DNA of 64,000 nucleotides from Sulfitobacter noctilucicola (lineage in GTDB: Bacteria; Pseudomonadota; Alphaproteobacteria; Rhodobacterales; Rhodobacteraceae), in the NCBI RefSeq assembly GCF_000622385.1, contig NZ_JASD01000008.1, positions 3,224,001 through 3,288,000 of the forward strand, in the 5' to 3' direction. The position numbers were made by a program, and so were the translations under genes. Every line of letters starts with the position of its first letter. Position 1 is the first letter of the stretch. Below, one piece after another: positions 1 to 10,099 of this stretch. Below the pieces are notes generated by a model. The model made no database searches and had not been told where the DNA came from. It was given only the letters and a program-made list of their open reading frames with translations.

Positions 1-2
1 TC

Positions 3-233
3 CTTGCGCCCTGCCCTGCATCGGGCCTTGTGATTAACGGGACCGCAGACCGCGTGGCACCGCCCGCAGATACCGTCAATCTGGTCAGCAAACTGCACGA
101 GCAGAAAGGCATCACGATCACGCATCAGGAAGTTGAAGGGGCCGGTCATTTCTTTGAAGAGCCGCATATGGACACGCTGATCACTTCGACCACCGATTAC
201 GTGAAGCGCCGTCTGACAGAGACAACACGCTGA
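3..233 (+). CDS. Alpha/beta hydrolase, C-terminal fragment (5' end outside window)
   Basis: The reading frame is open from the window edge to a TGA at 231-233, so only the last 76 residues are present. They carry the end of an alpha/beta-hydrolase fold: a GTADRV segment, where the acid residue of the triad (Asp) normally sits, and GAGHFF, whose His would be the catalytic base. The spacing between them and the short C-terminal helix fit the small COG2945/dienelactone-hydrolase-like group. The nucleophile lies upstream, outside the window, so substrate cannot be inferred. The stop overlaps the next ATG by one base (TGATG), which indicates translational coupling. Confidence 0.75.
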   Translation, partial: LAPCPASGLVINGTADRVAPPADTVNLVSKLHEQKGITITHQEVEGAGHFFEEPHMDTLITSTTDYVKRRLTETTR

Positions 234-475
234 TGGCGGATCCTGTCGTTGTCGAAATGGCCAACCGGCTGGCCGAGGAATGTCTTGCTGTACAATCCGA
301 GACCGGCGAGGACCGTCTGTTTATGAAGGTGGGCGATGTGCTTGGTGCGTCATCCCAGACATTGGAAGAAGCGTTTCTGACTGCAGTGCGTACGCGTATG
401 GCCAACGATCAGGGTCGCCGGTTTCTTGCCCAGACGCTGGCGGCGCACCGCGAAAAGGCGGGCAGCGGTGAGTGA
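233..475 (+). CDS. Small conserved hypothetical protein (80 aa)
   Basis: I do not recognise this family. The 80-residue product is mostly helical and soluble, with no signal peptide or membrane segment, and has a charged C-terminus. It is accepted as a gene because its ATG overlaps the stop of the upstream hydrolase and its own stop lies inside the start region of the downstream HD-domain gene (GTG at 468, TGA at 473-475). That makes it the middle of a tightly coupled operon. Its function is unknown. Confidence 0.65.
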   Translation: MADPVVVEMANRLAEECLAVQSETGEDRLFMKVGDVLGASSQTLEEAFLTAVRTRMANDQGRRFLAQTLAAHREKAGSGE

Positions 476-1067
476 GTCGGCACAGCGGCGGCTGGACAGC
501 CAGATCGCCTTTCTGAACGAGGCCGATAAGCTCAAGAACACCCTGCGCGCCACGGAACTCTGTGACAACTCCCGTTACGAAAATTCGGCCGAGCACAGCT
601 GGCATTTAACGCTTTATGCGATGGTGCTGTCTGATCAGGCCGGTCCGGGCGTGGACATTGCCCATGTCATCAAGATGTTGATCCTGCATGATCTGGTAGA
701 GATCGACGCAGGCGACAACCCGATCTTCGGGGATCTGGATCACGCGGCGATTGCGGTGCAGGAGCAGGCTGCGGCCGACCGCATCTTCGGCCTGCTCCCT
801 GACGATCTGCGCGATCGTTTCCGCGCCATCTGGGAAGAGTTCGAAGCAGCAGAGACGCCATCTGCCCAATTTGCCAAATCACTCGACCGGTTCCAGCCGC
901 CGATGCAGAACCTGCAAGCGGGCGGCGGTAGCTGGACCGACTTCAACGTGACCGAAGAACAGATCGCGACACGGGTTGGTGCCAAAATCGCGATTGGCGC
1001 GCCGACACTCTGGGAATATGCCCGTCATAAAATCTCGCACTTCTTTGCTGCAAAGGCTGGCAGTTGA
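468..1067 (+). CDS. HD-domain hydrolase, YfbR/HDDC2-like (putative 5'-deoxynucleotidase)
   Basis: This 199-residue HD-superfamily metal-dependent phosphohydrolase carries the expected ligands: His43 in AEHSWH and the His74-Asp75 pair in ILHDLVEIDAGD. Relatives of the YfbR/HDDC2 group remove phosphate from deoxynucleoside 5'-monophosphates in the cytoplasm. The activity here is inferred from family only. I chose GTG 468 as the start, because the frame is open further upstream (ATG 426) but that would bury it in the preceding gene, and homologues begin close to the RRLDSQIAFL segment. Its stop overlaps the TTG start of the next gene (TTGA at 1064-1067). Confidence 0.8.
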   Translation: MSESAQRRLDSQIAFLNEADKLKNTLRATELCDNSRYENSAEHSWHLTLYAMVLSDQAGPGVDIAHVIKMLILHDLVEIDAGDNPIFGDLDHAAIAVQEQAAADRIFGLLPDDLRDRFRAIWEEFEAAETPSAQFAKSLDRFQPPMQNLQAGGGSWTDFNVTEEQIATRVGAKIAIGAPTLWEYARHKISHFFAAKAGS

Positions 1068-1540
1068 GTGCTAAGCCCGATCCTGCGGAACCTTCCGCGT
1101 TCACGCTGATCGTCTCTATGGCGGTGGCAATCGGCGCGATGCACGCCATCCTTTTCGCGACGGCCGACATGATCTGTCTGCCTGAATATGTTCCCGTCAC
1201 CGGGGGCGGCAAAATGGAAGGTATCTTCCAAACGCTCAGGCTGGCTGTGGCCCATCCGCTATTATTCTTTCCCTTGTTAGTCGGATTTTCATTGATTGCG
1301 GCTGCCGTTGCAGTGTTCCCGACAGTCTTCGTTCTGCCAAGTGCTGGCCGCACGACGGCGGGCTTCGGGATCATCTTGTTGTTGATCGGCGGCGTCGCTT
1401 ACGGTGTCTACGCGCTGCCGCGCGCGCAGTGTGATGGCACGTGGAACGGCATACGGATATTGCTACAAGTGCTGATTGCAGTCATCGTGTGGTGCATCGT
1501 TCTATTGCTGTGTTTTCGTAAGGACCGGCGCGGCGTCTAG
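1064..1540 (+). CDS. Four-helix membrane protein, unknown function
   Basis: The 158-residue product has about four hydrophobic helices (roughly residues 12-32, 66-90, 98-118 and 128-150) and short polar loops, so it is an inner-membrane protein. I do not recognise a family. The start is a TTG that overlaps the previous stop (TTGA), and no ATG is available in a sensible place. It ends a chain of four overlapping genes and is followed about 90 bases later by icd. Confidence 0.6.
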   Translation: MSAKPDPAEPSAFTLIVSMAVAIGAMHAILFATADMICLPEYVPVTGGGKMEGIFQTLRLAVAHPLLFFPLLVGFSLIAAAVAVFPTVFVLPSAGRTTAGFGIILLLIGGVAYGVYALPRAQCDGTWNGIRILLQVLIAVIVWCIVLLLCFRKDRRGV

Positions 1541-1631
1541 AATTTTCTGCATACCATTGTATACCACCTTCCCCTTTGCGCAGAGATAGGCTACACGGCC
1601 CTCAAAGCCAACTTAGCCAAAGGAACGCCTC

Positions 1632-2846
1632 ATGACCAAGATCAAGGTAGAGAACCCCGTCGTCGAGCTTGACGGTGATGAAATGACCCGCATCATCTGG
1701 GATTTCATCAAGAAAAAGCTGATCCTGCCCTATCTCGACATTGATCTGAAGTACTATGACCTTGGCATCGAGGCGCGGGACGAGACAGACGACCAGATCA
1801 CAATCGATTCCGCCGAAGCGATCAAGAAATACGGTGTCGGCGTTAAATGTGCGACCATCACACCTGATGAGGCACGTGTCGAGGAATTCGGCCTGAAGAA
1901 AATGTGGCGTTCGCCCAACGGCACGATCCGTAACATCCTTGGTGGTGTTGTGTTCCGCCAGCCGATTATCTGTAACAACGTACCGCGTCTTGTGCCGGGC
2001 TGGACCCAGCCGATTGTCATCGGTCGTCACGCATTCGGCGACCAGTACCGCGCTACAGACATGAAATTCCCCGGACCCGGCAAGCTGAGCATGAAGTTTG
2101 TCGGCGAAGACGGTGAAGTGATCGAGCATGAAGTCTACGATGCGCCTTCCGCAGGCATCTACATGGGCATGTACAACCTCGACAGCTCAATCATCGACTT
2201 CGCCCGCGCGTCCATGAACTATGGTCTGAACCTTGGCTGGCCTGTCTACCTGTCCACCAAGAACACGATCCTCAAGCAATATGACGGTCGTTTCCTTGAG
2301 CTGTTCCAGAAGGTCTATGAGGAAGAGTTCGAAGAGAAATTCAAAGCCAAGGGCATCACCTATGAGCACCGCCTGATCGATGACATGGTCGCCTGTGCGA
2401 TGAAATGGAACGGTGGTTTTGTCTGGGCCTGTAAGAACTATGACGGCGACGTACAGTCCGACACGGTTGCACAGGGCTTCGGCTCACTTGGCCTGATGAC
2501 TTCGCAGTTGATGACACCCGATGGGAAGATCGTTGAGGCGGAAGCGGCACACGGCACCGTGACGCGTCACTACCGCCAGCACCAGAAGGGTGAAGAGACA
2601 TCGACAAACTCTATCGCGTCGATCTTTGCCTGGACCGGTGGTCTGAAGCACCGTGGCAAGCTGGACAACAACACGGCGCTGACGAACTTTGCTGAAACGC
2701 TGGAGAAAGTCGTCGTAGACACCGTGGAAAGCGGCGACATGACCAAAGACCTCGCGCTGTTGGTCGGCCCCGATCAGAAGTGGCTCACCACAATGGGCTT
2801 CCTTGAGAAAGTGGACGAGAACCTTAACAAGGCGCTCGCGGGCTAA
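1632..2846 (+). CDS. icd: NADP-dependent isocitrate dehydrogenase
   Basis: This enzyme oxidatively decarboxylates isocitrate to 2-oxoglutarate in the TCA cycle and makes NADPH. The 404-residue length and sequence match the homodimeric, eukaryote-like (type II) enzyme rather than the E. coli type. The substrate loop SPNGTIRN is at 94-101, the [12 protein letters not shown] segment at 132-143, and the metal-binding signature NYDGDVQSD at 269-277. The ATG has a good Shine-Dalgarno (AAAGGA) about 8 bases upstream. A strong hairpin terminator follows, so it is probably monocistronic. All key residues appear intact. Confidence 0.97.
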   Translation: MTKIKVENPVVELDGDEMTRIIWDFIKKKLILPYLDIDLKYYDLGIEARDETDDQITIDSAEAIKKYGVGVKCATITPDEARVEEFGLKKMWRSPNGTIRNILGGVVFRQPIICNNVPRLVPGWTQPIVIGRHAFGDQYRATDMKFPGPGKLSMKFVGEDGEVIEHEVYDAPSAGIYMGMYNLDSSIIDFARASMNYGLNLGWPVYLSTKNTILKQYDGRFLELFQKVYEEEFEEKFKAKGITYEHRLIDDMVACAMKWNGGFVWACKNYDGDVQSDTVAQGFGSLGLMTSQLMTPDGKIVEAEAAHGTVTRHYRQHQKGEETSTNSIASIFAWTGGLKHRGKLDNNTALTNFAETLEKVVVDTVESGDMTKDLALLVGPDQKWLTTMGFLEKVDENLNKALAG

Positions 2847-2869
2847 GGCTCCGGCATACCGATACAGTG

Positions 2870-2897
2870 AAAGGGCCGCAGTAATGCGGCCCTTTTT
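2870..2897 (+). terminator. Rho-independent terminator after icd
   Basis: An AAAGGGCCGCA arm pairs with TGCGGCCCTTT around a GTAA loop and is followed by a run of T. It lies 24 bases after the icd stop. The A run on the 5' arm means it could also work for minus-strand transcripts coming from the DUF6356 gene. Confidence 0.9.
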
Positions 2898-2929
2898 ACG
2901 TTCACAGGGTAGCTGGTGTCAGATGTGAA

Positions 2930-3136
2930 CTAGCGTCCACGCCTGTGGGTCCGTTCATAAAGCTGACCGATGATCCGGCTCGCGGTTCTTTCAAACAAGC
3001 AAGGTATGATGGCATGCACAAAGGCGGCACCCGCTGCGGCAAACAGCAAGCCAGAGAATTTAAGGGCAAAAAGCATGTGCTGGGCGAAGGTTTCATTCAC
3101 CTTGGCCGGATGGTCGAGAAAGACACGGGCAAACAT
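2930..3136 (-). CDS. DUF6356 family small membrane protein
   Basis: The 68-residue product matches the DUF6356 family common in alphaproteobacteria: an N-terminal FLDHPAKVNETFAQHM segment, one hydrophobic helix (about 25-45) with a conserved VHAIIPCLF stretch, and a basic C-terminus. Function is unknown. I took the ATG at 3136 because homologues start with MFARVFLDHP and an AAGGA Shine-Dalgarno lies just upstream. The frame is open 24 codons further but without support. It is convergent with icd and divergent from the Lrp-type gene. Confidence 0.8.
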   Translation of the reverse strand: MFARVFLDHPAKVNETFAQHMLFALKFSGLLFAAAGAAFVHAIIPCLFERTASRIIGQLYERTHRRGR

Positions 3137-3262
3137 CGTCGGTTTTCCTTGTGAGTTATAAGTTGCGTTGATGCAAAATAGACGGTTCGACAGATGAAAT
3201 TGTCCCAATGCGGTGTATTGAGGGGTTGATGTTGGGAAGTTCTCCCGACATATCTGGAAAAC

Positions 3263-3721
3263 ATGGGAAGTATTGATGAACTAGACCGCCGCATTCTGGC
3301 ACAGTTGCAACGTGATGCGGCCCAGTCGCTGGATTCGCTTGGCGAAAAGGTCGGATTGTCGCGCAATGCCTGTTGGCGGCGTATTGGCGCATTGGAGAAG
3401 GCTGGAATCATAAAAGGGCGTGTGACCCTTCTTGATGCGGATAAGCTGAATCTGGGCCTGACTGTTTTCATTCAGGTGCGTACCAGTTCGCACGGGGCCG
3501 ATTGGCTCAAAGAGTTTTCGACCGCTACCAAATCGATGCCGGAGATTATGGGCGTCTACCGGATGTCCGGTGATCTCGACTATCTCATTCGTGCTCAGGT
3601 CGCGGACATGGCGGGGTATGATAAACTCTACCGCCGTCTGATTGAGCGGGTTGCGTTGTCAGATGTATCTGCCAGTTTTGTAATGGAGGAAATTAAGGAC
3701 ACGACTGCCCTGCCCCTCTAG
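3263..3721 (+). CDS. Lrp/AsnC family transcriptional regulator
   Basis: The 152-residue protein has the Lrp layout. An N-terminal winged helix-turn-helix (about residues 5-60, with SLDSLGEKVGLSRNACWRRI as the recognition region) precedes an RAM effector domain (about 68-145) with the typical GDLDYLI strand. Such proteins bind amino acids and regulate nearby or amino-acid genes. The SMR transporter 29 bases downstream on the same strand is a likely target or operon partner, which would fit an exporter regulated by its substrate. The effector cannot be read from sequence. Confidence 0.9.
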   Translation: MGSIDELDRRILAQLQRDAAQSLDSLGEKVGLSRNACWRRIGALEKAGIIKGRVTLLDADKLNLGLTVFIQVRTSSHGADWLKEFSTATKSMPEIMGVYRMSGDLDYLIRAQVADMAGYDKLYRRLIERVALSDVSASFVMEEIKDTTALPL

Positions 3722-3750
3722 CATAGATATATCCCATTAAAGGAAACACC

Positions 3751-4086
3751 GTGCCCGCCCACTACATCTGGCTCTTTTTTGCCATCCTTACCGAAACGCT
3801 TGGCACAACAGCGCTTCAGGCCTCCCAGCAGTTTTCGCGGCTCTGGCCTTCGCTCGCAACTGTGGTTTTCTACGGAATGTCTTTCTATTTCATGTCTTAT
3901 GCGCTTCGGGCAATGCCTGTGGGGATCGTCTATGCAATATGGTCGGGGCTGGGCATCGTGCTGATTGCCGGGATCGGTTTTGTGCTATTTGGCCAAAAGC
4001 TTGATCTGGCGGCGGTTCTTGGGCTCGCAATGATTATTGCAGGTATCGTGGTTATTCACCTCTTCTCCAATACCAATACCCACTAA
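3751..4086 (+). CDS. SMR family small multidrug / quaternary-cation exporter
   Basis: A 111-residue protein with four membrane helices and the SMR signature. Glu14 sits in helix 1 (WLFFAILTETLGTTALQ), which is the essential proton/substrate carboxylate in EmrE. The YAIWSGLGIVLIAGIG segment of helix 3 and a helix 4 ending in HLFSNTNTH follow. Family members work as antiparallel dimers in the inner membrane and export cationic compounds against protons. It starts with GTG, preceded by an AAAGGAAA ribosome site. Substrate could be drugs, polyamines or guanidinium-type cations. Confidence 0.88.
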   Translation: MPAHYIWLFFAILTETLGTTALQASQQFSRLWPSLATVVFYGMSFYFMSYALRAMPVGIVYAIWSGLGIVLIAGIGFVLFGQKLDLAAVLGLAMIIAGIVVIHLFSNTNTH

Positions 4087-4122
4087 ATCGGAACCACAAG
4101 CGACCTGACGGCGTTTGCCAGC

Positions 4123-5040
4123 ATGATTGATTTTCTAGCTTCTGTTTGGTCACAGCTCCCCGACCCGCTCCGAAACCAGCTTGAATCCTATGGTGTGGGG
4201 TTCTGGAAAGTCCTTCCTCAGGTTATCCTGTCTGTCGTTTTTCTGATCTTCGTTTGGCTGGTCATTCGTCTGTTGCGGTGGCTGCTGCCACAGGCATTGC
4301 GCCGGGCGCGGATGCGCCGCTCACTCGTTGAGGTGGTGATGATGCTTATTACCGTGGGTCTGTGGTTGTTCGGCGTCCTGATCGCTGTAACCATCGCCTT
4401 CCCTACAATCACGCCGGGCCGCGCCCTGACCGCATTGGGGGTTGGCGGTGTGGCCATCGGTTTTGCCTTCAAGGACGTGTTCGAAAACTTTTTGGCGGGG
4501 ATTTTGCTGCTTGTTCGAGAGCCGTTTGCAATTGAAGACTACATTGAATGTGAAGACATCGAAGGTCAGGTCGAGGAGATTACGATCCGCGACACACACA
4601 TCCGTCAGACCGACGGACAATTGGTGGTCGCCCCGAATGCCATGTTCTTCAAAAACCCTGTCACAATCCGGACTGCCCGCGACGTGCGCCGCACAACGGT
4701 CATTTGCGGGATTGCTTATGGTGAAAACGTGGACGAGGCCCGCGCCATCATCGAGGACGCGGTGCGCAACGTCGACATGGTGCGCGACGATGTGCGGGAT
4801 GTCGAAGTCTTTGCGCAGGAATTTGCCGACAGCTCGATCAACTTTGAGGTGACGTGGTGGACGGGATCGCGCCCCATCGACATACGCACCAGCCGTGACA
4901 AGGTTGTCGCCGCAGTAAAAGGCGCATTGGATGATGCGGGCATTGAAATTCCCTTCCCCTACCGCACAATGACCTTCCCCGAGGCGCTGGTGGTCGAGCA
5001 CAAGGGCGATGAAAGTGTTGCAGCAAAGGCGGCCTCTTGA
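4123..5040 (+). CDS. MscS family mechanosensitive ion channel
   Basis: The 305-residue protein has N-terminal hydrophobic helices (about 25-55 and 65-95). The pore-lining helix TALGVGGVAIGFAFKDVFEN (about 106-125) has the Gly/Ala packing pattern of MscS TM3, and the cytoplasmic beta domain (about 130-190) and a C-terminal alpha/beta domain follow. Such channels release solutes on hypo-osmotic shock. Length is that of the basic MscS type without extra sensor domains. It sits 36 bases after the SMR gene and its end lies 79 bases before typA. Confidence 0.9.
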   Translation: MIDFLASVWSQLPDPLRNQLESYGVGFWKVLPQVILSVVFLIFVWLVIRLLRWLLPQALRRARMRRSLVEVVMMLITVGLWLFGVLIAVTIAFPTITPGRALTALGVGGVAIGFAFKDVFENFLAGILLLVREPFAIEDYIECEDIEGQVEEITIRDTHIRQTDGQLVVAPNAMFFKNPVTIRTARDVRRTTVICGIAYGENVDEARAIIEDAVRNVDMVRDDVRDVEVFAQEFADSSINFEVTWWTGSRPIDIRTSRDKVVAAVKGALDDAGIEIPFPYRTMTFPEALVVEHKGDESVAAKAAS

Positions 5041-5119
5041 CCGCAGTTGTGCTTTTCTTCTGGCCTTTGCTGCGCCTGCACGGTATGGCCCGCCCAACTC
5101 CCTGAACAAGGCTGAACCC

Positions 5120-6937
5120 ATGGACCTGCGCAACATCGCAATCATCGCACACGTTGACCACGGCAAAACGACGCTGGTGGACGAACTGCTCAAACAATCC
5201 GGCACCTATCGCGAAAATCAGGCGACGACTGAACGCGCGATGGATAGCAACGATCTGGAACGCGAACGCGGCATCACGATCTTTGCCAAGCCCACTTCCG
5301 TTGAATGGAAAGGCACACGTATCAACATCGTTGATACGCCTGGCCACGCCGACTTTGGCGGTGAGGTTGAGCGCATCCTGTCGATGGTAGACGGTGTTGT
5401 CCTGTTGGTTGACGCTGCAGAAGGTCCGATGCCGCAGACCAAATTTGTGACATCCAAAGCGCTGAAGCTGGGTCTGAAGCCTATCGTTGTTATTAACAAG
5501 GTGGACAAGCCTGACGGTGAGCCTGATCGCGCGCTCGACGAATGTTTCGATCTCTTCGCAAGCCTGGACGCAACCGACGAACAGCTTGATTTCCCGACAA
5601 TGTATGCCTCTGGCCGTGCCGGTTGGGCCGATCATGAGCTGGACGGCAAGCGTGACGGTCTGGACGATCTTTTCCAGCTGATCCTTGACCACGTTCCCGC
5701 ACCTGCGCAGATCGCAGAAGTAGACAAGCCATTCACCATGCTGGCGACAACATTGGGGGGCGATCCTTTCCTGGGCCGCCTTCTCACAGGGCGAGTCGAA
5801 ACAGGTACGCTGAAAGCTGGTCAGACCATCAAAGCGATGTCGCGCGATGGCTCGCTGATTGAGAACTTCCGCTGCACCAAAATCCTCGCCTTTCGCGGGT
5901 TGGAGCAGACTGCCATTGATGTGGCAGAAGCCGGTGACATCGTGTCCATCGCGGGTATGACCAAAGCGACCGTGGCCGATACGCTTGCCGATCAATCCGT
6001 GTCCGAAGCGATCCCTGCCCAGCCGATTGATCCGCCTACCATCACCGTGACCTTCGGTATCAACGATTCGCCCTTGGCGGGTCGCGACGGTAAGAAAGTT
6101 CAGTCCCGCGTCATTCGTGAGCGTCTGCACAAAGAAGCGGAAAGCAACGTTGCGATTAAAATCAGCGACACCCCCGGCGGCGACGCCTTTGAGGTTGCCG
6201 GTCGCGGCGAACTCCAGATGGGTGTTCTGATTGAAAACATGCGCCGCGAAGGGTTCGAGCTTTCGATCTCTCGCCCGCAGGTTTTGTTTCAGGACATTGA
6301 CGGCGTACGTCACGAGCCGATTGAAGAAGCCACGATTGACGTTGATGACGAATACTCCGGTGCCGTGATCGAAAAAATCACCGGTACACGCAAAGGCGAA
6401 CTGGTTGAGATGAAGCCTGCCGGCGCTGGCAAGACCCGTATCATCGCGCATGTGCCGTCACGTGGTTTGATTGGCTATCATGGCGAATTCCTGACCGATA
6501 CGCGCGGTACAGGCGTCATCAACCGCGTGTTCCACTCCTGGGCACCGCATAAGGGCCCGATCCCGGGTCGTCGCGCGGGTGTTCTGATTTCCATGGAGAA
6601 TGGCACATCTGTTGCCTTTGCCCTGTGGAACCTCGAAGAGCGCGGCAAGATGATGATCGGTGCGCAAGCTGACGTCTACACCGGTATGATTATCGGTGAG
6701 CACAGCCGCGAAAACGATCTGGAAGTGAACCCGTTGAAGGGTAAGAAGCTGACCAACGTACGGGCCTCCGGTACCGACGAAGCAGTCCGTCTGACCACAC
6801 CAAAGATTTTGTCGCTGGAAGAGGCGATTGCCTACATCGACGACGACGAACTGGTCGAAGTGACGCCGAATGCGATCCGTCTGCGCAAGCGCTATCTCGA
6901 TCCGCACGAGCGTAAGCGGATGGCCAAAGCAGGCTAA
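5120..6937 (+). CDS. typA: Translational GTPase TypA/BipA
   Basis: Ribosome-associated GTPase of the elongation-factor family that helps 50S assembly and stress adaptation. G1 is AHVDHGKTT (10-18), G3 is [10 protein letters not shown] and G4 is NKVD, followed by domain II, the two EF-G-like domains and the TypA-specific C-terminal domain ending in [12 protein letters not shown]. At 605 residues it is full length. The frame is open upstream into the mscS end, but the ATG at 5120 gives the conserved [15 protein letters not shown] start. A bidirectional hairpin terminator lies 21 bases after the stop. Confidence 0.96.
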   Translation: MDLRNIAIIAHVDHGKTTLVDELLKQSGTYRENQATTERAMDSNDLERERGITIFAKPTSVEWKGTRINIVDTPGHADFGGEVERILSMVDGVVLLVDAAEGPMPQTKFVTSKALKLGLKPIVVINKVDKPDGEPDRALDECFDLFASLDATDEQLDFPTMYASGRAGWADHELDGKRDGLDDLFQLILDHVPAPAQIAEVDKPFTMLATTLGGDPFLGRLLTGRVETGTLKAGQTIKAMSRDGSLIENFRCTKILAFRGLEQTAIDVAEAGDIVSIAGMTKATVADTLADQSVSEAIPAQPIDPPTITVTFGINDSPLAGRDGKKVQSRVIRERLHKEAESNVAIKISDTPGGDAFEVAGRGELQMGVLIENMRREGFELSISRPQVLFQDIDGVRHEPIEEATIDVDDEYSGAVIEKITGTRKGELVEMKPAGAGKTRIIAHVPSRGLIGYHGEFLTDTRGTGVINRVFHSWAPHKGPIPGRRAGVLISMENGTSVAFALWNLEERGKMMIGAQADVYTGMIIGEHSRENDLEVNPLKGKKLTNVRASGTDEAVRLTTPKILSLEEAIAYIDDDELVEVTPNAIRLRKRYLDPHERKRMAKAG

Positions 6938-6958
6938 ACTGAACTTGGCGTAGAATTG

Positions 6959-6989
6959 AAAAAGCCCCGAATTTTATTCGGGGCTTTTT
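6959..6989. terminator. Bidirectional terminator between typA and DUF1330 gene
   Basis: A 13-base arm AAAAAGCCCCGAA pairs with TTCGGGGCTTTTT around a five-base loop. Each strand ends in a T run, so it can end both typA transcripts (+) and the alaS/DUF1330 transcript (-), which converge here. Confidence 0.92.
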
Positions 6990-6990
6990 G

Positions 6991-7278
6991 TTATTCAGTG
7001 GTCTCGATAATCATCAGTTCGCGTTCTGACGCGCCGCGAGCATGTTCCAGTGCCGCCTGATAAGCATCTGAATGATAACACTTCTCGGCGGTTTCAACAT
7101 CCGGGAAGCGCGCCACAACATTGCGCGGACGCTCTTTTCCCTCTAGCTGAACAAAACGTCCACCGCGTGCCAGAAACTCTCCGCCGTGCTCCGCGATGGC
7201 GACTGTCGCGCCAGCGGCGTATTTCTTGTACGCCTCTTCGTCCGTTACGGTGACATGTGCAATCCAAAGTGCGCCCAT
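6991..7278 (-). CDS. DUF1330/YciI-like small protein
   Basis: A 95-residue soluble protein of the dimeric ferredoxin-like fold group. The start MGALWIAHVTVTDEEAY, central GGEFLARGG strand and RFPDVETAEKCYHSDAYQ helix match the DUF1330 pattern. Biochemical role is unknown. I chose ATG 7278 over 7287, because the AAAGG ribosome site would touch the upper ATG but is well spaced for the lower one. It lies 5 bases downstream of the alaS stop in the same operon. Confidence 0.85.
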   Translation of the reverse strand: MGALWIAHVTVTDEEAYKKYAAGATVAIAEHGGEFLARGGRFVQLEGKERPRNVVARFPDVETAEKCYHSDAYQAALEHARGASERELMIIETTE

Positions 7279-7283
7279 GGTTC

Positions 7284-9944
7284 TCATCCTTTCAAAATGG
7301 CGGTGGCTGCCGCAATGGCACCTTCCGCGTTTTCAGCGCTGGCACCACCGCCCTGCGCCATATCCGGCCGGCCGCCGCCGCCCTTGCCGCCCAACTCGAC
7401 CACCGCTGCCTTGACGATGTCGACAGCGGAAACCTTGTCGGTCAGATCTGCCGTCACACCGCCGGCCACGGCAGCTTTTCCGCTTGTGTCCGCAATCAAC
7501 AGAACTGCGCCAGAGCCAAGGCTCGCCTTGAATTCGTCCACTAACGCGGGAAGGTCCTTCCCGGTCACACCTTGCAGAACCTGTGCCATAAATTTGATGC
7601 CGCCAACGTCGACAGCTTCGGGTGCTGTCGCACCGCCACCACCCACCATTGCAAGCTCCCGACGCAGTTGGGCAACCTCGTTATTGAGGCTTTTGCGCTC
7701 TTCCATCAGCGCTTTTACACGTTCCGGCACATCCGCGCTGGATGTCTTCATTGCTTCCGCAATACCGGCCAGCGCCATCTGCTGCTCACGCAGCCATGCC
7801 AGCGCTTCCGATCCGGTCAACGCTTCGATCCGGCGCACGCCTGCGCTGCTGGCACTGTCACCAAGCAATACGAAGGCACCGATGTCACCGGTCTGACGCA
7901 CGTGCGTACCGCCGCAAAGCTCAAGCGAATAAGTGCTTTTGTCGGTGCCCTTGCCAGAGCCATCTTCGCGTCCCATTGACACAACACGCACTTCATCGCC
8001 GTATTTCTCGCCGAAAAGAGCCTGTGCGCCGAGCGCGCGCGCATCGTCAGGCGTCATGATCCGCGTCTCAACTGCAGTATTCTGGCGGATGTAGTCATTC
8101 ACCTCTTGCTCAACCTGCGACAGCTCTTGCGCACTCAAGGCCTTGGCATGGCTGAAATCAAACCGCAGACGATCTGCCGCGTTCAAGGATCCGCGCTGCG
8201 CTACATGATCGCCCAACGCACCGCGTAGCGCTTCGTGCAGCAGGTGTGTGGCGGAGTGGTTGGCGCGGATCGATGTCCGGCGTGCGTGATCGACGGTGAG
8301 CACGGCCGCTTTGCTGGGGGTAACTTCGCCTTCTTCCACTGTCCCGAAGTGGATAAATACATCCGCTGCCTTGCGGGTATCTGTGACCCTGATCAGCGCG
8401 CCGTCGGTGCGAATTGTGCCTGTGTCACCGACCTGCCCGCCTGATTCCGCATAAAACGGGGTCTGGTTCAAAGCGATCTGGACGGTGTCGCCAGCTTTGG
8501 CCATGTCAGCCACTGCGCCATCCTTGATGATGGCGACGATCTGTCCCTCTGCACTTTCGGTGTCGTAGCCAAGGAAATCGGTTGTGCCATGCTTGTCTGC
8601 CACGTCGAACCAGACGGTCGCATCCGCCGCCTCGCCCGAGCCCGCCCAAGCGGCACGGGCTTTGGCCTTCTGCTCGGCCATCGCCGCGTCAAAACCGTCC
8701 GTATCGACGCCCATACCCTTTTCGCGCAGTGCGTCCTGCGTCAGATCAAGCGGAAAACCGAAGGTATCGTAAAGCTTGAAGGCCGCCTGCCCCGACAGAT
8801 GTGCGCCCTTGTCGAGCCCGCTCACTTCGTCTTCCAAGAGCTTCAATCCGCGCTCAAGCGTCTGCTTGAAACGTGTTTCCTCAAGCTGCAGCGTTTCGGT
8901 GATCAGCGATTGCGCCTGACCCAACTCCGGATACGCAGCGCCCATCTGGCCGACCAAAGCAGGCACCAGCTTGTGCATTAACGGATCCTGAACACCCAGA
9001 AGGTGCGCATGGCGCATTGCGCGGCGCATGATCCGGCGCAGAACATATCCGCGACCGTCATTGGATGGCATCACACCATCCGCGATCAAAAAGGATGTCG
9101 AACGCAAGTGGTCTGCAATCACACGGTGATGGGTCTTTCCGGGCCCGTCAGGGTCCGTGTTGGAGGCATCCGCCGACGCTTCGATCAGGCTGCGCATCAG
9201 GTCCGTGGCATAGTTGTCATTGGTCCCTTGCAACAGGGCCGCAACCCGTTCGATGCCCATGCCGGTATCGATTGACTGGTTCGGCAGATCGCGCCGCGTG
9301 CCGTCCTCCAGCTGTTCATACTGCATGAAAACAAGGTTCCAGATTTCGACGAACCGGTCGCCGTCTTCCTCGGGCGATCCGGGAGGGCCACCCCAGATGT
9401 GATCGCCGTGATCATAGAAAATCTCGGTACAGGGGCCGCATGGACCAGTCGGACCCGCAGACCAGAAGTTATCGTCTGTCGCGATGCGAATGATCCGGTC
9501 GTCGCTCAGCCCTGCATGTTTCTTCCAGATTTGAACCGCTTCTTCATCGGTGTGGTAGACTGTTACCAGCAGGCGGCTTTCATCAATGCCGAACCCTTTG
9601 GTCAACAGATCCCATGCCAGCGGAATTGCGTCTTCTTTGAAGTAGTCGCCAAAGCTAAAATTGCCGAGCATTTCAAAAAATGTGTGGTGGCGCGCGGTAT
9701 AGCCCACGTTGTCCAGATCGTTATGCTTACCACCGGCGCGGACGCATTTCTGCGCTGTCGTTGCGCGGCTGTAATCGCGGGTCTCAACACCGGTAAACAG
9801 GTTCTTGAACTGGACCATCCCCGCTGCAGTAAACATGAGCGTTGGATCGTTGCGCGGCACCAGCGGGCTGGAGGGCACCACTTCATGCCCGTTCCTTTCG
9901 AAATAGGACAGGAACGTAGAGCGGATATCATTCAGCGTTTTCAT
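7284..9944 (-). CDS. alaS: Alanyl-tRNA synthetase
   Basis: Charges tRNA-Ala with alanine. At 886 residues it has all parts. The class II catalytic core carries [10 protein letters not shown] at 94-103 and the helical tRNA-recognition domain follows. The editing domain has zinc ligands HSATH (563-567) and CGGTH (677-681), and a C-terminal coiled-coil/Gly-rich C-Ala domain ends in [16 protein letters not shown]. The start [15 protein letters not shown] is the usual one. It is followed closely by the DUF1330 gene and is downstream of recA on the same strand, separated by a terminator-like hairpin. Confidence 0.97.
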   Translation of the reverse strand: MKTLNDIRSTFLSYFERNGHEVVPSSPLVPRNDPTLMFTAAGMVQFKNLFTGVETRDYSRATTAQKCVRAGGKHNDLDNVGYTARHHTFFEMLGNFSFGDYFKEDAIPLAWDLLTKGFGIDESRLLVTVYHTDEEAVQIWKKHAGLSDDRIIRIATDDNFWSAGPTGPCGPCTEIFYDHGDHIWGGPPGSPEEDGDRFVEIWNLVFMQYEQLEDGTRRDLPNQSIDTGMGIERVAALLQGTNDNYATDLMRSLIEASADASNTDPDGPGKTHHRVIADHLRSTSFLIADGVMPSNDGRGYVLRRIMRRAMRHAHLLGVQDPLMHKLVPALVGQMGAAYPELGQAQSLITETLQLEETRFKQTLERGLKLLEDEVSGLDKGAHLSGQAAFKLYDTFGFPLDLTQDALREKGMGVDTDGFDAAMAEQKAKARAAWAGSGEAADATVWFDVADKHGTTDFLGYDTESAEGQIVAIIKDGAVADMAKAGDTVQIALNQTPFYAESGGQVGDTGTIRTDGALIRVTDTRKAADVFIHFGTVEEGEVTPSKAAVLTVDHARRTSIRANHSATHLLHEALRGALGDHVAQRGSLNAADRLRFDFSHAKALSAQELSQVEQEVNDYIRQNTAVETRIMTPDDARALGAQALFGEKYGDEVRVVSMGREDGSGKGTDKSTYSLELCGGTHVRQTGDIGAFVLLGDSASSAGVRRIEALTGSEALAWLREQQMALAGIAEAMKTSSADVPERVKALMEERKSLNNEVAQLRRELAMVGGGGATAPEAVDVGGIKFMAQVLQGVTGKDLPALVDEFKASLGSGAVLLIADTSGKAAVAGGVTADLTDKVSAVDIVKAAVVELGGKGGGGRPDMAQGGGASAENAEGAIAAATAILKG

Positions 9945-10012
9945 GTAGCGGACCTTCTTGGGGGCAGATGTTTTGCCATGAAATACCTGCGCGGATTAAG
10001 GGTGTCCACAAA

Positions 10013-10047
10013 GGAAAAGAGGCGGCACAATCTGCGCCCCCTCTTTC
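10013..10047 (-). terminator. Probable terminator after recA
   Basis: On the minus strand an AAAGAGG arm, one mismatch and a short GC stem pair with a CCTCTTTT arm, ending in T. It lies about 55 bases after the recA stop and before alaS. The stem is interrupted, so strength is uncertain. Confidence 0.6.
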
Positions 10048-10099
10048 ACTTCGATCGTATGATGCTGAGAGGCTTCAAAGCCCCCGAGTTCACAGAAGC

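Noticed and set aside
1551..1566. ATACCA direct repeat around TTGT upstream of icd
   Set aside because: It resembles half of a GntR-type operator but the symmetry is incomplete. Not listed as a site.
4321..5205. 294-codon minus-strand frame opposite the MscS gene
   Set aside because: Antisense to a recognised channel gene and reaches into typA; no support of its own.
4838..6451. 537-codon frame on the minus strand opposite typA
   Set aside because: It is fully antisense to typA, whose GTPase motifs are certain. The translated frame has no recognisable domain and is a by-product of the GC-rich codon pattern.
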